A DNA stretch of 20,153 nucleotides, from IMG/VR virus record IMGVR_UViG_3300036770_002097, positions 1 to 20,153 of that record. One strand, 5' to 3'. The stretch is from a virus. This document shows, piece after piece, positions 9,370 through 17,424 of this stretch. How positions within the stretch are numbered: position 1 is the stretch's first letter; each line of letters starts with the position of its first letter. A program made the position numbers and the translations under genes. The notes below the pieces were generated by a model that was not told the DNA's origin, did no database searches, and was given only the letters and a program-made list of their open reading frames with translations.

Positions 9370-10641
9370 ATGGCATTGAAATTAAGAAGAGGAACAGATG
9401 CACAACGTATAGTTGTTACTCCAGAGGAAGGTGAACTTGTCTATACAATAGACACTAAAAAGCTATATGTAGGTGATGGTTCAACAGTGGGTGGAGTTGC
9501 CGTTGATACTGGCGGCAGTGGTATAACAGATATAGTCCAAGACACTAGTCCTCAACTAGGAGGTAACTTAGATTTAAACGGATATAACATCTATACAACT
9601 TCACAAAATATTAATATAGATCCTGGAGGGAATGGCAGGATACTTTTAGGAAAATCAATATTAGGTAATGTTACTATAACAAGAGATGAGTATTCATCAG
9701 CAGCTGGATCAGGATTTTCATTTAACCAATTTCATACTACTGCTGATGCTGTGAATTTCGCGTGGGTTCGAGGTAGAGGAAACACATTTAACCCTTCTGC
9801 TGTTATACCTGGTGATGACATAGCAGATCTTGTTTTTGCTGGGGTTAACTCCGCAAACGGAGTAACTGGAGTTGCTGTTATTAATTGTCAAGTAACTGGA
9901 CAACCTTTAACTAATCAGATTCCTGGAGCATTAACATTCCAAGTTAATAATGGAGCAGGGTTGCAAACTATAGCTAAAATGGATGATTTTTTTAGAGTAT
10001 CCAATATTAAAGCTGTAACTGGAAATAATATTAATGTAGCGACAGATAATATTATTTCTATAGGAAATATACAATTATCTCAAGACGGGCTATCTACAGC
10101 AAATTCAAATGCTAATCTTTATATTACAGCAAATAGTTCAGGAAGAATTTATCTAGATAATATGGCTTGGCCGAACAGCGATGGGTTATCCGGTCAGGTA
10201 TTAACTACTAATGGAAGTGGATCATTAAGCTGGTCAACAGTAAGTGGTGGTGGCGGATCTTTTTCAAGAACTAATGTGTCAGGATCAAGCACCGCTATAG
10301 CTAACGGTGCTAGTGCTTCATTTGATATTACCGGAGCAGCAAAAGGTTACATAATTTACAAAATTCAAGTTAATGAACCAGCATGGGTGAGAATATACAC
10401 AGATTCAGCTAGTAGAACAGCCGATTTAACTAGAGCAGAAGGTGTAGATCCTAGTCCAGGAAGTGGTGTTATAGCAGAAATAATTACTACTTCTACTTCG
10501 GAGACAGTGTTAATAACTCCAGGTGTTTTTGGGTTTAATAATGAACTAACACCTGTAACTGAAATCCCAATAACTGTAACAAATAAAGGAGGGTATACCA
10601 CTCCGATTACAGTTACAATGACTATTCTTGCATTAGAATAA
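9370..10641 (+). CDS. Fibre protein with Mtd-like N-terminal domain
   Basis: Residues 1-49 (MALKLRRGTDAQR, TPEEGELVYTIDTKKLYVGD) match the RRGT...GEL...D..KLYVGDG pattern of the N-terminal domain of phage receptor-binding proteins related to major tropism determinant (Mtd). A beta-rich middle follows, then YITANSSGRIYLDNMAWP and GQVLTTNGSGSLSWSTVSGG, a linker shared with the preceding gene. The C-terminus (about residues 315-423), with KGYIIYKIQVNEPAWVRIYT, SPGSGVIAEIITT and a final TMTILALE, is a domain I recognise from marine T4-like virion proteins. No C-type lectin variable domain, template repeat or reverse transcriptase is visible, so there is no sign of a diversity-generating system. 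The gene is much more AT-rich than the fibre genes at 3198 and 5617. A receptor-binding or fibre role is inferred. Confidence 0.78.
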   Translation: MALKLRRGTDAQRIVVTPEEGELVYTIDTKKLYVGDGSTVGGVAVDTGGSGITDIVQDTSPQLGGNLDLNGYNIYTTSQNINIDPGGNGRILLGKSILGNVTITRDEYSSAAGSGFSFNQFHTTADAVNFAWVRGRGNTFNPSAVIPGDDIADLVFAGVNSANGVTGVAVINCQVTGQPLTNQIPGALTFQVNNGAGLQTIAKMDDFFRVSNIKAVTGNNINVATDNIISIGNIQLSQDGLSTANSNANLYITANSSGRIYLDNMAWPNSDGLSGQVLTTNGSGSLSWSTVSGGGGSFSRTNVSGSSTAIANGASASFDITGAAKGYIIYKIQVNEPAWVRIYTDSASRTADLTRAEGVDPSPGSGVIAEIITTSTSETVLITPGVFGFNNELTPVTEIPITVTNKGGYTTPITVTMTILALE

Positions 10642-10652
10642 TAGGAATTTAG

Positions 10653-13442
10653 ATGTCTATAAGCCAATATCTCCGTAAAAAAGAATACATAGTAACTGTA
10701 AAAAACTTTGACGACTTAGATTCTGTTTACGATGATCTCGAAACAAAAGGCAAATCTCCTCCTAATACAGAAATTATTAGATCAGTAGACATAGTTTATC
10801 GCAGACCAACTAGTAGAAATACGCATTATCTACTAGCAGAATGGGAAGCAGAGCAGTTAAAATTAGATCCCAGAATATTATCAGTGGAGTTAGCTCCGCA
10901 CGAAAGAGGAATTACTCCTGGTCTTAATATTGAACATTCAGAAGAACTAATGGCTGCTCCACCCGAAGACGCATTAGAAATAGTATCCAATACTTCACAG
11001 ACATCGTCTAACTGGGATAAATCAAGCTCTACTACTAGCACTATGAAAAACTGGGGTCTATTACGCTGCACTGAAGGAAGTCAAAGATCAAACTGGGGCA
11101 GCTCTGGATATGAAGGCACAGGAGTAGCAGGAACTTCTGCACAAACAGGAACTATTACTTTATCACAAATAGGAAGAAATGTTGATGTTGTTGTATGTGA
11201 TGAGAATGGCCTAGTATGGAATCATCCCGAATTTGCAGTAAATGCAGACGGAACAGGCGGGTCCAGGGCTATACAATATAATTGGTATCAACACAATCCT
11301 GTAGTTAAAGGAACTTCAGCAGGAACTTATGTTTATGGCACAGGAAGCCACAGCACACATGTAGCAGGAACAGTGGCAGGAAATACTCAAGGCTGGGCAA
11401 GAGCAGCAAACATATACAATCTTTATTATCTTGCAGGTGATGAAAGTGATTACAACTTTCCATATGTTTTCGATTACATAAGAGAGTTTCATCGTAATAA
11501 ATCAACTAATCCTGCCATTGGCAGAAAAAATCCTACAATTGTTAATAACAGTTGGGGTATGAGCATATTTCCTAATGAATGGTCCTTAAGTGATATAACA
11601 CAGGTTACATATAGAGGAACAACTTATAACTCTTCTAGCGGAACTATAACTTATAACGGTCTCAGTGGAGTGTTTACTTCAAATGCAAAAATTGCCGATC
11701 TTCTAGGATTTGAAAACTATGGTAATCGAATAACAACTTCTGGAACCTATACCGCTCCTGGAGGCTATGTGCTTACTAAACCAGCATCGTGGAGCCAGGA
11801 AGGACAACAAGTTTACCTAACTCAATTTCTCGAACCTGCACTAACCTACGATGTAACTGTAGATGGTCCTGCCGATATTGACATTATCCATAATGTTGCC
11901 ATGGACACCTTAACAGGATCTATGAGTTTAGCTGTTTCAGTTTTAATAAAAGATGCCAGTAATAGCACCATACAAACCTATTCAGACACAGCACAGACAT
12001 TTGTTGGCGGAATAATAGAAACTAATATAAACACTTCTTATAATCTTCCAGGCGACCAAACTTACACGATAACCTATACTACTGCTTACACCGTAGGTGA
12101 TCCAGGAGATGGTGGAGGCGGCGGTGGAGGCGGCGACGGAGGCGGCGACGGAGGCGGCGACGGAGGAGGATTCAATGCTAATGTTACTTGGGCTGTGGCT
12201 ATGAGCTTGACTGCTTCAGAAGTAGAGTCATCAGGACCCGCAGCGACTGTTACCTCAATTACTAATAACATTATCGGAGCAGCTAGTTTAACTAGTGCAA
12301 CCGCACCTACTACCGGAAACAATGATGACGGTTATTGGACTTTATCGTTACCATTTAATATTTCATATTTCGGAAACACCTATAACACTATCTATGTAGG
12401 AACTAATCACTACCTAACCTTTACAGGAGGCAGCACAATTTATTCAGGAATAAGTGCTAGTAATCCTAATCTTCCTAAAATATGTTGGTGTGCTGCTGAT
12501 AATAGTGTCCAGAGGATTTATTATGGCACAGAAGGCACGGCACCAAACCGAACTTATAGAGTTCGTCTAGAAGGTAATGCAAGCACCAGTGGCACACTAG
12601 GATCTCCTAATATGGTTTGCGAATATACCTTCTATGAAAATACACCAGCTCAAATAGATTTACAGCTAGGACAAAATAACAGAAAATCTTCTACCGGTGG
12701 TGGGTTTACTACAACGCAACTAAACAGCTGGGGCTTTATTTCTGGGCAGCGTATACCTGCAAGAGTAGCTGCTATGGATGCAGATATAGAGGATGCTATA
12801 GCAGAAGGAATTATATTGGTAGGAGCTGCTGGTAATGGACGTTGGAAACATGATGTTCCTGGGGGTCTAGATTGGGATAATACCTTTCAAATGAATAATA
12901 GATATCCTGGAGAAACTTATTATTATATGAGGGGAACTAGTCCTACTGCAAATGATTCTACAATTAATATTACAAATATCTGCGTAGGATCAGTAGATAC
13001 AACAACCTCAGATAAAAAAGTATTGTATAGTGACTGTGGTCCAGGTGTAGATATATTTGCACCTGGAACTTACATTGTAAGCAGCTTGCCTAGCGGAACA
13101 GGTGATCCTAGAAACTCCAGTTACTATATAGGAAAATATAGTGGAACCAGTATGGCCAGTCCGCAAGTTTGTGGCGTATTAGCCTGTGCATTAGAAGTGT
13201 ATCCTTATTGGAATGAAGCTCAAGCCAAGGCATATATAATCGGAATATCAAAATCAAATCAACTAACTGATACAAGTGGTGGGCCGACTGACGGCGCAGA
13301 TCTTCAAGGAGCACCAAACAGGTTTTTATATTATCGTAAAGAACGCGAAACTACAGGAAATGTTTTTCCTAAAACCACATACAATAGCAGACCTACATCA
13401 GGGGCATTGTTTCCTAGACCAAGAATTAGAAGGAAATTTTAA
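10653..13442 (+). CDS. Subtilisin-family (S8) serine protease with large insert
   Basis: This 929-residue protein carries a full set of S8 protease landmarks: Asp183 in VDVVVCDENG, His233 in GSHSTHVAGTVAG, NNSWG at 298-302, the oxyanion Asn728 in GAAGNG, and Ser833 in GTSMASPQVCG. Residues 1-90 look like an I9-type propeptide: a YIVTV strand, then WEAEQLKLDPRILSVELAPH. About 425 residues separate NNSWG from AAGN, where subtilisins have roughly 30. The insert contains beta-rich sequence, a Gly/Asp linker (487-506), and a domain with FNISYFGNTYNTIYVGTNHY resembling nidogen-like domains. There is no signal peptide, so it probably acts inside the infected cell or on the virion. It lies among virion genes and ends TAATG into the next. 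Possible roles are fibre or capsid maturation, or degradation of host-surface protein. The family call is firm; the substrate is unknown. Confidence 0.9.
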   Translation: MSISQYLRKKEYIVTVKNFDDLDSVYDDLETKGKSPPNTEIIRSVDIVYRRPTSRNTHYLLAEWEAEQLKLDPRILSVELAPHERGITPGLNIEHSEELMAAPPEDALEIVSNTSQTSSNWDKSSSTTSTMKNWGLLRCTEGSQRSNWGSSGYEGTGVAGTSAQTGTITLSQIGRNVDVVVCDENGLVWNHPEFAVNADGTGGSRAIQYNWYQHNPVVKGTSAGTYVYGTGSHSTHVAGTVAGNTQGWARAANIYNLYYLAGDESDYNFPYVFDYIREFHRNKSTNPAIGRKNPTIVNNSWGMSIFPNEWSLSDITQVTYRGTTYNSSSGTITYNGLSGVFTSNAKIADLLGFENYGNRITTSGTYTAPGGYVLTKPASWSQEGQQVYLTQFLEPALTYDVTVDGPADIDIIHNVAMDTLTGSMSLAVSVLIKDASNSTIQTYSDTAQTFVGGIIETNINTSYNLPGDQTYTITYTTAYTVGDPGDGGGGGGGGDGGGDGGGDGGGFNANVTWAVAMSLTASEVESSGPAATVTSITNNIIGAASLTSATAPTTGNNDDGYWTLSLPFNISYFGNTYNTIYVGTNHYLTFTGGSTIYSGISASNPNLPKICWCAADNSVQRIYYGTEGTAPNRTYRVRLEGNASTSGTLGSPNMVCEYTFYENTPAQIDLQLGQNNRKSSTGGGFTTTQLNSWGFISGQRIPARVAAMDADIEDAIAEGIILVGAAGNGRWKHDVPGGLDWDNTFQMNNRYPGETYYYMRGTSPTANDSTINITNICVGSVDTTTSDKKVLYSDCGPGVDIFAPGTYIVSSLPSGTGDPRNSSYYIGKYSGTSMASPQVCGVLACALEVYPYWNEAQAKAYIIGISKSNQLTDTSGGPTDGADLQGAPNRFLYYRKERETTGNVFPKTTYNSRPTSGALFPRPRIRRKF
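12108..12170 (+). repeat. Gly/Asp-coding linker with 12-bp tandem repeat
   Basis: Within the protease insert, GGCGGCGACGGA occurs three times in perfect tandem (12129-12164), preceded by a GGTGGAGGCGGC-type run. It encodes about 20 residues of Gly with regularly spaced Asp. It is far richer in G+C than its surroundings and separates two parts of the insert, as a flexible linker would. Such a repeat is prone to slippage, so linker length may vary between strains. Confidence 0.85.
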
Positions 13443-16090
13443 TGCCATTAAGTATATGGACTCAAGCATCTGGTTTTCGATTCGCTAGTATAGAAGAAAA
13501 CACGTTAGTAGATATTAACTTACCAGTTCAATTTCCTAATGGGTTCGATGACAGTTCCAATCTAACCTTAACGATAGTTGCGGGTCAATTACCTCCAGGT
13601 ATTAGAATTAAGGACCAAAGACTTTTTGGCTCAGCTAGAGAAGTTCCTAGGTCTACGGATTTCAAGTTTGTGATAAGAGCTCAGCTAGGAACAGAGATTA
13701 GCGATAGAACATTCTTTATCACAGTAAACGGCAGCGACGATCCTATATGGCAAACACCAGCAGGAAGTCTTGCTGTGTTCAACTCAAATCAATATTATGT
13801 TCTAGATAGCAGTTACATTGATTTTCAATTAGTAGCAACTGATCAAGATACAGCAGCAGGCCAAGTCTTAAAATACAATAAAATCCGAGGAGAGTTGCCT
13901 CCAGGGCTAATACTAACAGAAACAGGAAGGATTGTAGGCTTTATACAACCTGCATTAAGTATATCAGAGATAGCAGGTGGCGGCGCTTATGATACCACAA
14001 TATTTGACTATATAGCATACGACATAGGAGAAAGGCCAACTAACGGGTACGATAGTTTCTTATTTGAAAACACCTTATACGATTATGCTACTCCTAGCCT
14101 GAGTCCTAAAAAATTAAATCGATATTATGAATTTGTTGTAAAGGTTTCCGACGGAGACAGTAGTTTTGATAGAACATTTAAAATATTTGTTGTAGGCGAT
14201 GACTACTTTAAAAGTGACTCTATCAGTATTAAAACTGGGTCTGGAACATTTACCGTAGATACTACTTTTGTAAGAGCGCCGATTTGGGTAACTCCTAAAA
14301 ACTTAGGAATTTATAGAGCAAGTAACTATCATACCTATAAACTAGACATTTATGATGATAAAAATTTAGGTCCTGTTAACTACGAGCTAGACGCTATTAA
14401 CCCAAGAATAAAAGCTATAGCATCAACTACGTCATCTTCTGAAAACAAAATCACCACAAACAAAATACGTATAACAGAAACAGATGGTGTCCCTAACCTA
14501 ACAGATAAAGTTTATTTAAAAAATTGGGTAGAGCGTTATATAATTCCAGAAAATCCTGGAGACCCTATCCAAGTAATACAAGCAGATGACACAGTCTATA
14601 ATATAACTCATATAGAAACTGTCAACAGTTCTGAATATGTTTTAACAGTCTATCCTAATTTGACCATTACCATTCCTAAACGAACTGCAATAGGACTAGG
14701 ACCTGTCAGTGAAATTCCACCTGGAATGAATTTTGATGTAGGCAGCGGCGAAGTGTTTGGTGTGATTCCTTATCAAACAAATATTACATTAACCTATAAT
14801 TTTACTGTAATCGCATACAGGTCTCAATTCCAAGGAGACCATATTGAGATTGGAAGATCACGTAGAACATTCACTGTGACCATATTAGGAACTGTCGATA
14901 GTGTGATTTCTTGGGATTCAGATTCTAACCTCGGACAACTTCCGGCTAATTTAATCAGCAACTTATTTGTTAAAGCAACTACAACTATTCCAAATACAAG
15001 TTTATACTATGTGATAAAATCAGGAAGTTTACCCCCAGGATTAACACTGAACTTAGACGGCGAAATTATAGGTAAAGTAAATCAATACGGAGATGTTAGT
15101 AACCCTGGGTTAATCACATTTGATGATACAGAAACAACCTTTGATAATACAGAAACAACCTTTGATAAAGTTTATCGATTTACCATAACTGCTCGTGATA
15201 TGGTTAATTTTGACAGTTCAGATAAAGAATTCACTTTAGAAATACTGACTCCTAATGAAGAACTGTATAGTAATATCAGTGCCAAACCATTCTTTAATCT
15301 TGCTCAACGAAATATCTTTAAATCTTTTATAAACAATACTGAAATATTTGTTCCGAACTACATCTACAGACCAGATGATCCAAACTTTGGTGTTCAGAAA
15401 AACTTAAAAATGCTAATCTATGCTGGCATCGAAACCCAAACTGCAAACACTATAGCACGAAAAATGATACTTAACCATAGAAGAAAAAGATTTATTCTAG
15501 GCAATATTAAATCAGCTCAAGCCAAGCTACCTGGAACTAACACTGTGGTTTATGAAATAATATATTTAGAAATCATAGATCCACTTGAGATTAACGGAAA
15601 AACATTACCTAATGTTATTAAAACTAGCGATGGAACAAGAGCGGTTACCGTGGATCAGAATAATGCCTATAATACTGGTCCGTTCGACCAACTTACTCCT
15701 TATTGGGGACCTGCTGATCCATTTTATGCGCCAGTAGATAGCAATTTTGTATTTGCAGGAGATAGCTACACAAGTTGGAAATTTCCTAGCAGTATAACAT
15801 TATGGCGTAAGCGTATAAAAGAACTAGGACTACGTGATAGAAACTACTTGCCTTTATGGATGAGATCTGTTCAAGAAGGATCTGTTGTAGAACTAGACTT
15901 TCAACTTGCGGCTCCTTTATGCTATTGCAAGCCAGGGTATAGCAAGGATATACTTTTAAATATAAAAAATAACTACTTTGATTTTACACAACTCGATTAC
16001 GAAATAGATAGATACATAATCGACAGCGTGACCGGAGATAGCTCCGATAAATATCTCGTATTTAGAAATGACAGGACCACTATATCATGA
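13442..16090 (+). CDS. Virion protein with four putative-Ig (He_PIG-like) motifs
   Basis: This 882-residue protein starts at an ATG overlapping the protease stop (TAATG), with AGGAAA just upstream. Four copies of the (L/I)PPG(L/I/M)...G.(I/V/L).G signature of putative-Ig/cadherin-like folds occur near residues 50-63 (LPPGIRIKDQRLFG), 152-166, 425-438 and 530-543. Beta-rich segments typical of such domains (for example FKFVIRAQLG, FTVIAYR) follow. The C-terminal part (about 610-882) is different and more polar, with NYLPLWMRSVQEGSVVELDF, APLCYCKPG and LDYEIDRYIIDS, a region I recognise from marine T4-like structural proteins. A perfect-frame 21-bp duplication sits near residue 560. Such Ig-like arrays often decorate virions or bind carbohydrate; that role is inferred. 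The stop overlaps the next start (ATGA). Confidence 0.78.
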   Translation: MPLSIWTQASGFRFASIEENTLVDINLPVQFPNGFDDSSNLTLTIVAGQLPPGIRIKDQRLFGSAREVPRSTDFKFVIRAQLGTEISDRTFFITVNGSDDPIWQTPAGSLAVFNSNQYYVLDSSYIDFQLVATDQDTAAGQVLKYNKIRGELPPGLILTETGRIVGFIQPALSISEIAGGGAYDTTIFDYIAYDIGERPTNGYDSFLFENTLYDYATPSLSPKKLNRYYEFVVKVSDGDSSFDRTFKIFVVGDDYFKSDSISIKTGSGTFTVDTTFVRAPIWVTPKNLGIYRASNYHTYKLDIYDDKNLGPVNYELDAINPRIKAIASTTSSSENKITTNKIRITETDGVPNLTDKVYLKNWVERYIIPENPGDPIQVIQADDTVYNITHIETVNSSEYVLTVYPNLTITIPKRTAIGLGPVSEIPPGMNFDVGSGEVFGVIPYQTNITLTYNFTVIAYRSQFQGDHIEIGRSRRTFTVTILGTVDSVISWDSDSNLGQLPANLISNLFVKATTTIPNTSLYYVIKSGSLPPGLTLNLDGEIIGKVNQYGDVSNPGLITFDDTETTFDNTETTFDKVYRFTITARDMVNFDSSDKEFTLEILTPNEELYSNISAKPFFNLAQRNIFKSFINNTEIFVPNYIYRPDDPNFGVQKNLKMLIYAGIETQTANTIARKMILNHRRKRFILGNIKSAQAKLPGTNTVVYEIIYLEIIDPLEINGKTLPNVIKTSDGTRAVTVDQNNAYNTGPFDQLTPYWGPADPFYAPVDSNFVFAGDSYTSWKFPSSITLWRKRIKELGLRDRNYLPLWMRSVQEGSVVELDFQLAAPLCYCKPGYSKDILLNIKNNYFDFTQLDYEIDRYIIDSVTGDSSDKYLVFRNDRTTIS
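15119..15160 (+). repeat. 21-bp tandem duplication in the Ig-like virion gene
   Basis: Two 21-base copies (15119-15139 and 15140-15160) differ at one base (GATGAT versus GATAAT) and are followed by a partial third start (TTTGATAA). They encode FDDTETT and FDNTETT. The duplication keeps the frame and looks recent, since only one base has changed. Confidence 0.9.
16046..16053 (+). promoter_or_regulatory. Candidate T4-type late promoter (GATAAATA)
   Basis: GATAAATA differs at one base from the T4 late consensus TATAAATA and lies 33 bases before the ATG at 16087, inside the end of the preceding gene. Eight-base matches occur by chance in AT-rich DNA, so this is only a candidate. Confidence 0.25.
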
Positions 16091-16680
16091 CCAGCCAAGT
16101 ATCAGAACAATTAATTAGTTACAATCAAAATTACCCTGTAGCAGGGCAAGACAATGATAGTCAACAATTCAGAACTAATTTTACTGTTATTAAAAATGCT
16201 TTAAATCAAGCAGATACAGAAATCACAGATCTTCAAAATAACACAGCAAAAACTAATGTTGATACAGACTTCAACGAAACTACTATCGAAAATGCTTTTT
16301 ATAAAAATATGTATGGAGTAGTAGCAGTAGAAACAGGAAATCAAATCGATGTCGATTCTGCTGAATTTTGGATCATTAATGCCAATGCTGATAAAACTGT
16401 AATGCTGCAAAACTGGCCTACTAGCGGAACTTCACAAAAGCATTTTAAAATTAGACTTTTACTAAAAACAACAAATAGCACAGCTTATCAAATTACATTT
16501 CAATCAGAAAGTGGTGGAAAAGTGTTTAGGGACGATAGCACTAAATTTAGCGGCACTGGCGGATTGCAAACTATCTCAACCCCAGCTCTAAATACATCTT
16601 ATATATTACTCGAAGCATCCACAATAACAAGCGGCGACACTGTATTTTTAAGATATCTAGGAACATTTATACAAGAATGA
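16087..16680 (+). CDS. Small virion protein with fibre-type N-terminus
   Basis: This 197-residue protein starts at the ATG of an ATGA overlap with the preceding stop. Its N-terminus (VAGQDNDSQQFRTNFTVIKN) resembles the DGxGDxLRTAFxKVNSNF module of the fibre genes at 3198 and 8253, suggesting a shared attachment role. A helical segment (ALNQADTEITDLQNN) follows, then a beta-rich domain (FKIRLLLKTT, AYQITFQSESGG, YILLEAST, FLRYLG). No enzyme motif or signal peptide is visible. It closes the structural block and overlaps the next gene by four bases (ATGA). A structural role is inferred from position and the N-terminal resemblance. Confidence 0.7.
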   Translation: MTSQVSEQLISYNQNYPVAGQDNDSQQFRTNFTVIKNALNQADTEITDLQNNTAKTNVDTDFNETTIENAFYKNMYGVVAVETGNQIDVDSAEFWIINANADKTVMLQNWPTSGTSQKHFKIRLLLKTTNSTAYQITFQSESGGKVFRDDSTKFSGTGGLQTISTPALNTSYILLEASTITSGDTVFLRYLGTFIQE

Positions 16681-16910
16681 TACATCCTTTAAGTGAAGAT
16701 CTCAGCAAATTAAAAGACACTGAACTAGAAGCTAAGATTCAAGACCTTAGTCGTAAATACTGGGTAGCTAAAAATCCCATGCTCCAACAACAAGTAGCTA
16801 CCTTTTTAGAAATATATAATCAAGAATTGAGAACTCGTCGACAAAAAACGTGGGAACAACAACGCCAAAATATGGACAAAGGACTTGACAAACTGATCAA
16901 TGTAAATTAA
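16677..16910 (+). CDS. Small helical protein of unknown function
   Basis: This 77-residue protein starts in an ATGA overlap with the previous gene. It is highly charged and apparently helical throughout: HPLSEDLSKLKDTELEAKIQ, then a QQQVATFLEIYNQELRTRR stretch and a Gln/Lys-rich tail. A short coiled coil is plausible. There is no membrane segment or Cys. Similar small proteins occur beside structural genes in marine T4-like phages as far as I recall, but I know of no assigned function. Confidence 0.7.
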   Translation: MIHPLSEDLSKLKDTELEAKIQDLSRKYWVAKNPMLQQQVATFLEIYNQELRTRRQKTWEQQRQNMDKGLDKLINVN

Positions 16911-16919
16911 AATGTCTAC

Positions 16920-17411
16920 ATGAGACATGACAAATACGGCAGACCTATTTTTCAAGAACAAGATTTATTTGATCTTCTGTATCAAGACAACTTAGATAAG
17001 TTACAAGACGTTATAGCAGAACATACAGCTCAAACAGAAAATATACCTGGTCTCAAGTTTGAAACTAAGGAAGCCCAGTCAATAACAGATTTTGATCAAA
17101 CACATCAAGCAATTTGGTTCATGCCTGAAGAATACTATGACATAGACATAGAAAAACATATTATCGAACTTTGCCCGCCTTGGGACCCGGAGCATTCTAG
17201 AGTTACAGAAGAATTAACCAGTTTTAAAGAAAAGAATATGCTGAATCTTTTGAAATGGCTAAAATATTTTGTAGATACTGCTAGGAAAAATAACATTGTA
17301 TGGGGAGTAGGTCGCGGCAGCAGTGTAGCAAGTTATGTGTTATTTTTACTAGGAGTCCATAAAATTAACAGTATCAAGTATAATTTAGACTTCAAAGAAT
17401 TCTTAAGATAA
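16920..17411 (+). CDS. DNA polymerase III alpha-like fragment protein
   Basis: This 163-residue protein has a C-terminal half that resembles the start of the polymerase palm region of bacterial DnaE/PolC. Residues 94-163 show the order RVTEEL...F...NMLNLLKWLKYF, ARKNNIVWGVGRGSSVASYV (121-140), LGVHKINSIKYNL, FKEFLR. In DnaE the equivalent GPGRGSxxGSLVAYxLGI...FERFL segment is followed within about ten residues by the catalytic PDxDxDF. Here the protein stops at FLR, so the catalytic aspartates are missing, and there is no PHP domain. The first 90 residues are unlike DnaE to my eye. It could be a regulator, decoy or small accessory factor derived from a Pol III palm. The resemblance is clear; function is unknown. 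The start lacks a strong ribosome-binding site and lies 9 bases after the previous stop. Confidence 0.75.
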   Translation: MRHDKYGRPIFQEQDLFDLLYQDNLDKLQDVIAEHTAQTENIPGLKFETKEAQSITDFDQTHQAIWFMPEEYYDIDIEKHIIELCPPWDPEHSRVTEELTSFKEKNMLNLLKWLKYFVDTARKNNIVWGVGRGSSVASYVLFLLGVHKINSIKYNLDFKEFLR

Positions 17412-17424
17412 GTATATAGTTATT

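Noticed and set aside
9370-9520. Diversity-generating retroelement suggested by the Mtd-like N-terminus
   Set aside because: No reverse transcriptase, template repeat, or C-terminal lectin-type variable region is visible in the window.
12086-12322. Minus-strand ORF with a proline run inside the protease gene
   Set aside because: The prolines are only the complement of the Gly codons in the linker.
13276-13488. Plus-strand ORF of 70 codons across the protease/Ig-protein junction
   Set aside because: It overlaps two well-supported genes in another frame and shows no recognisable feature.
17412-17424. TATATAG in the gap before 17436 as a promoter
   Set aside because: It is a short AT-rich stretch that lacks a clear match to the T4 late consensus or a bacterial -35 element.
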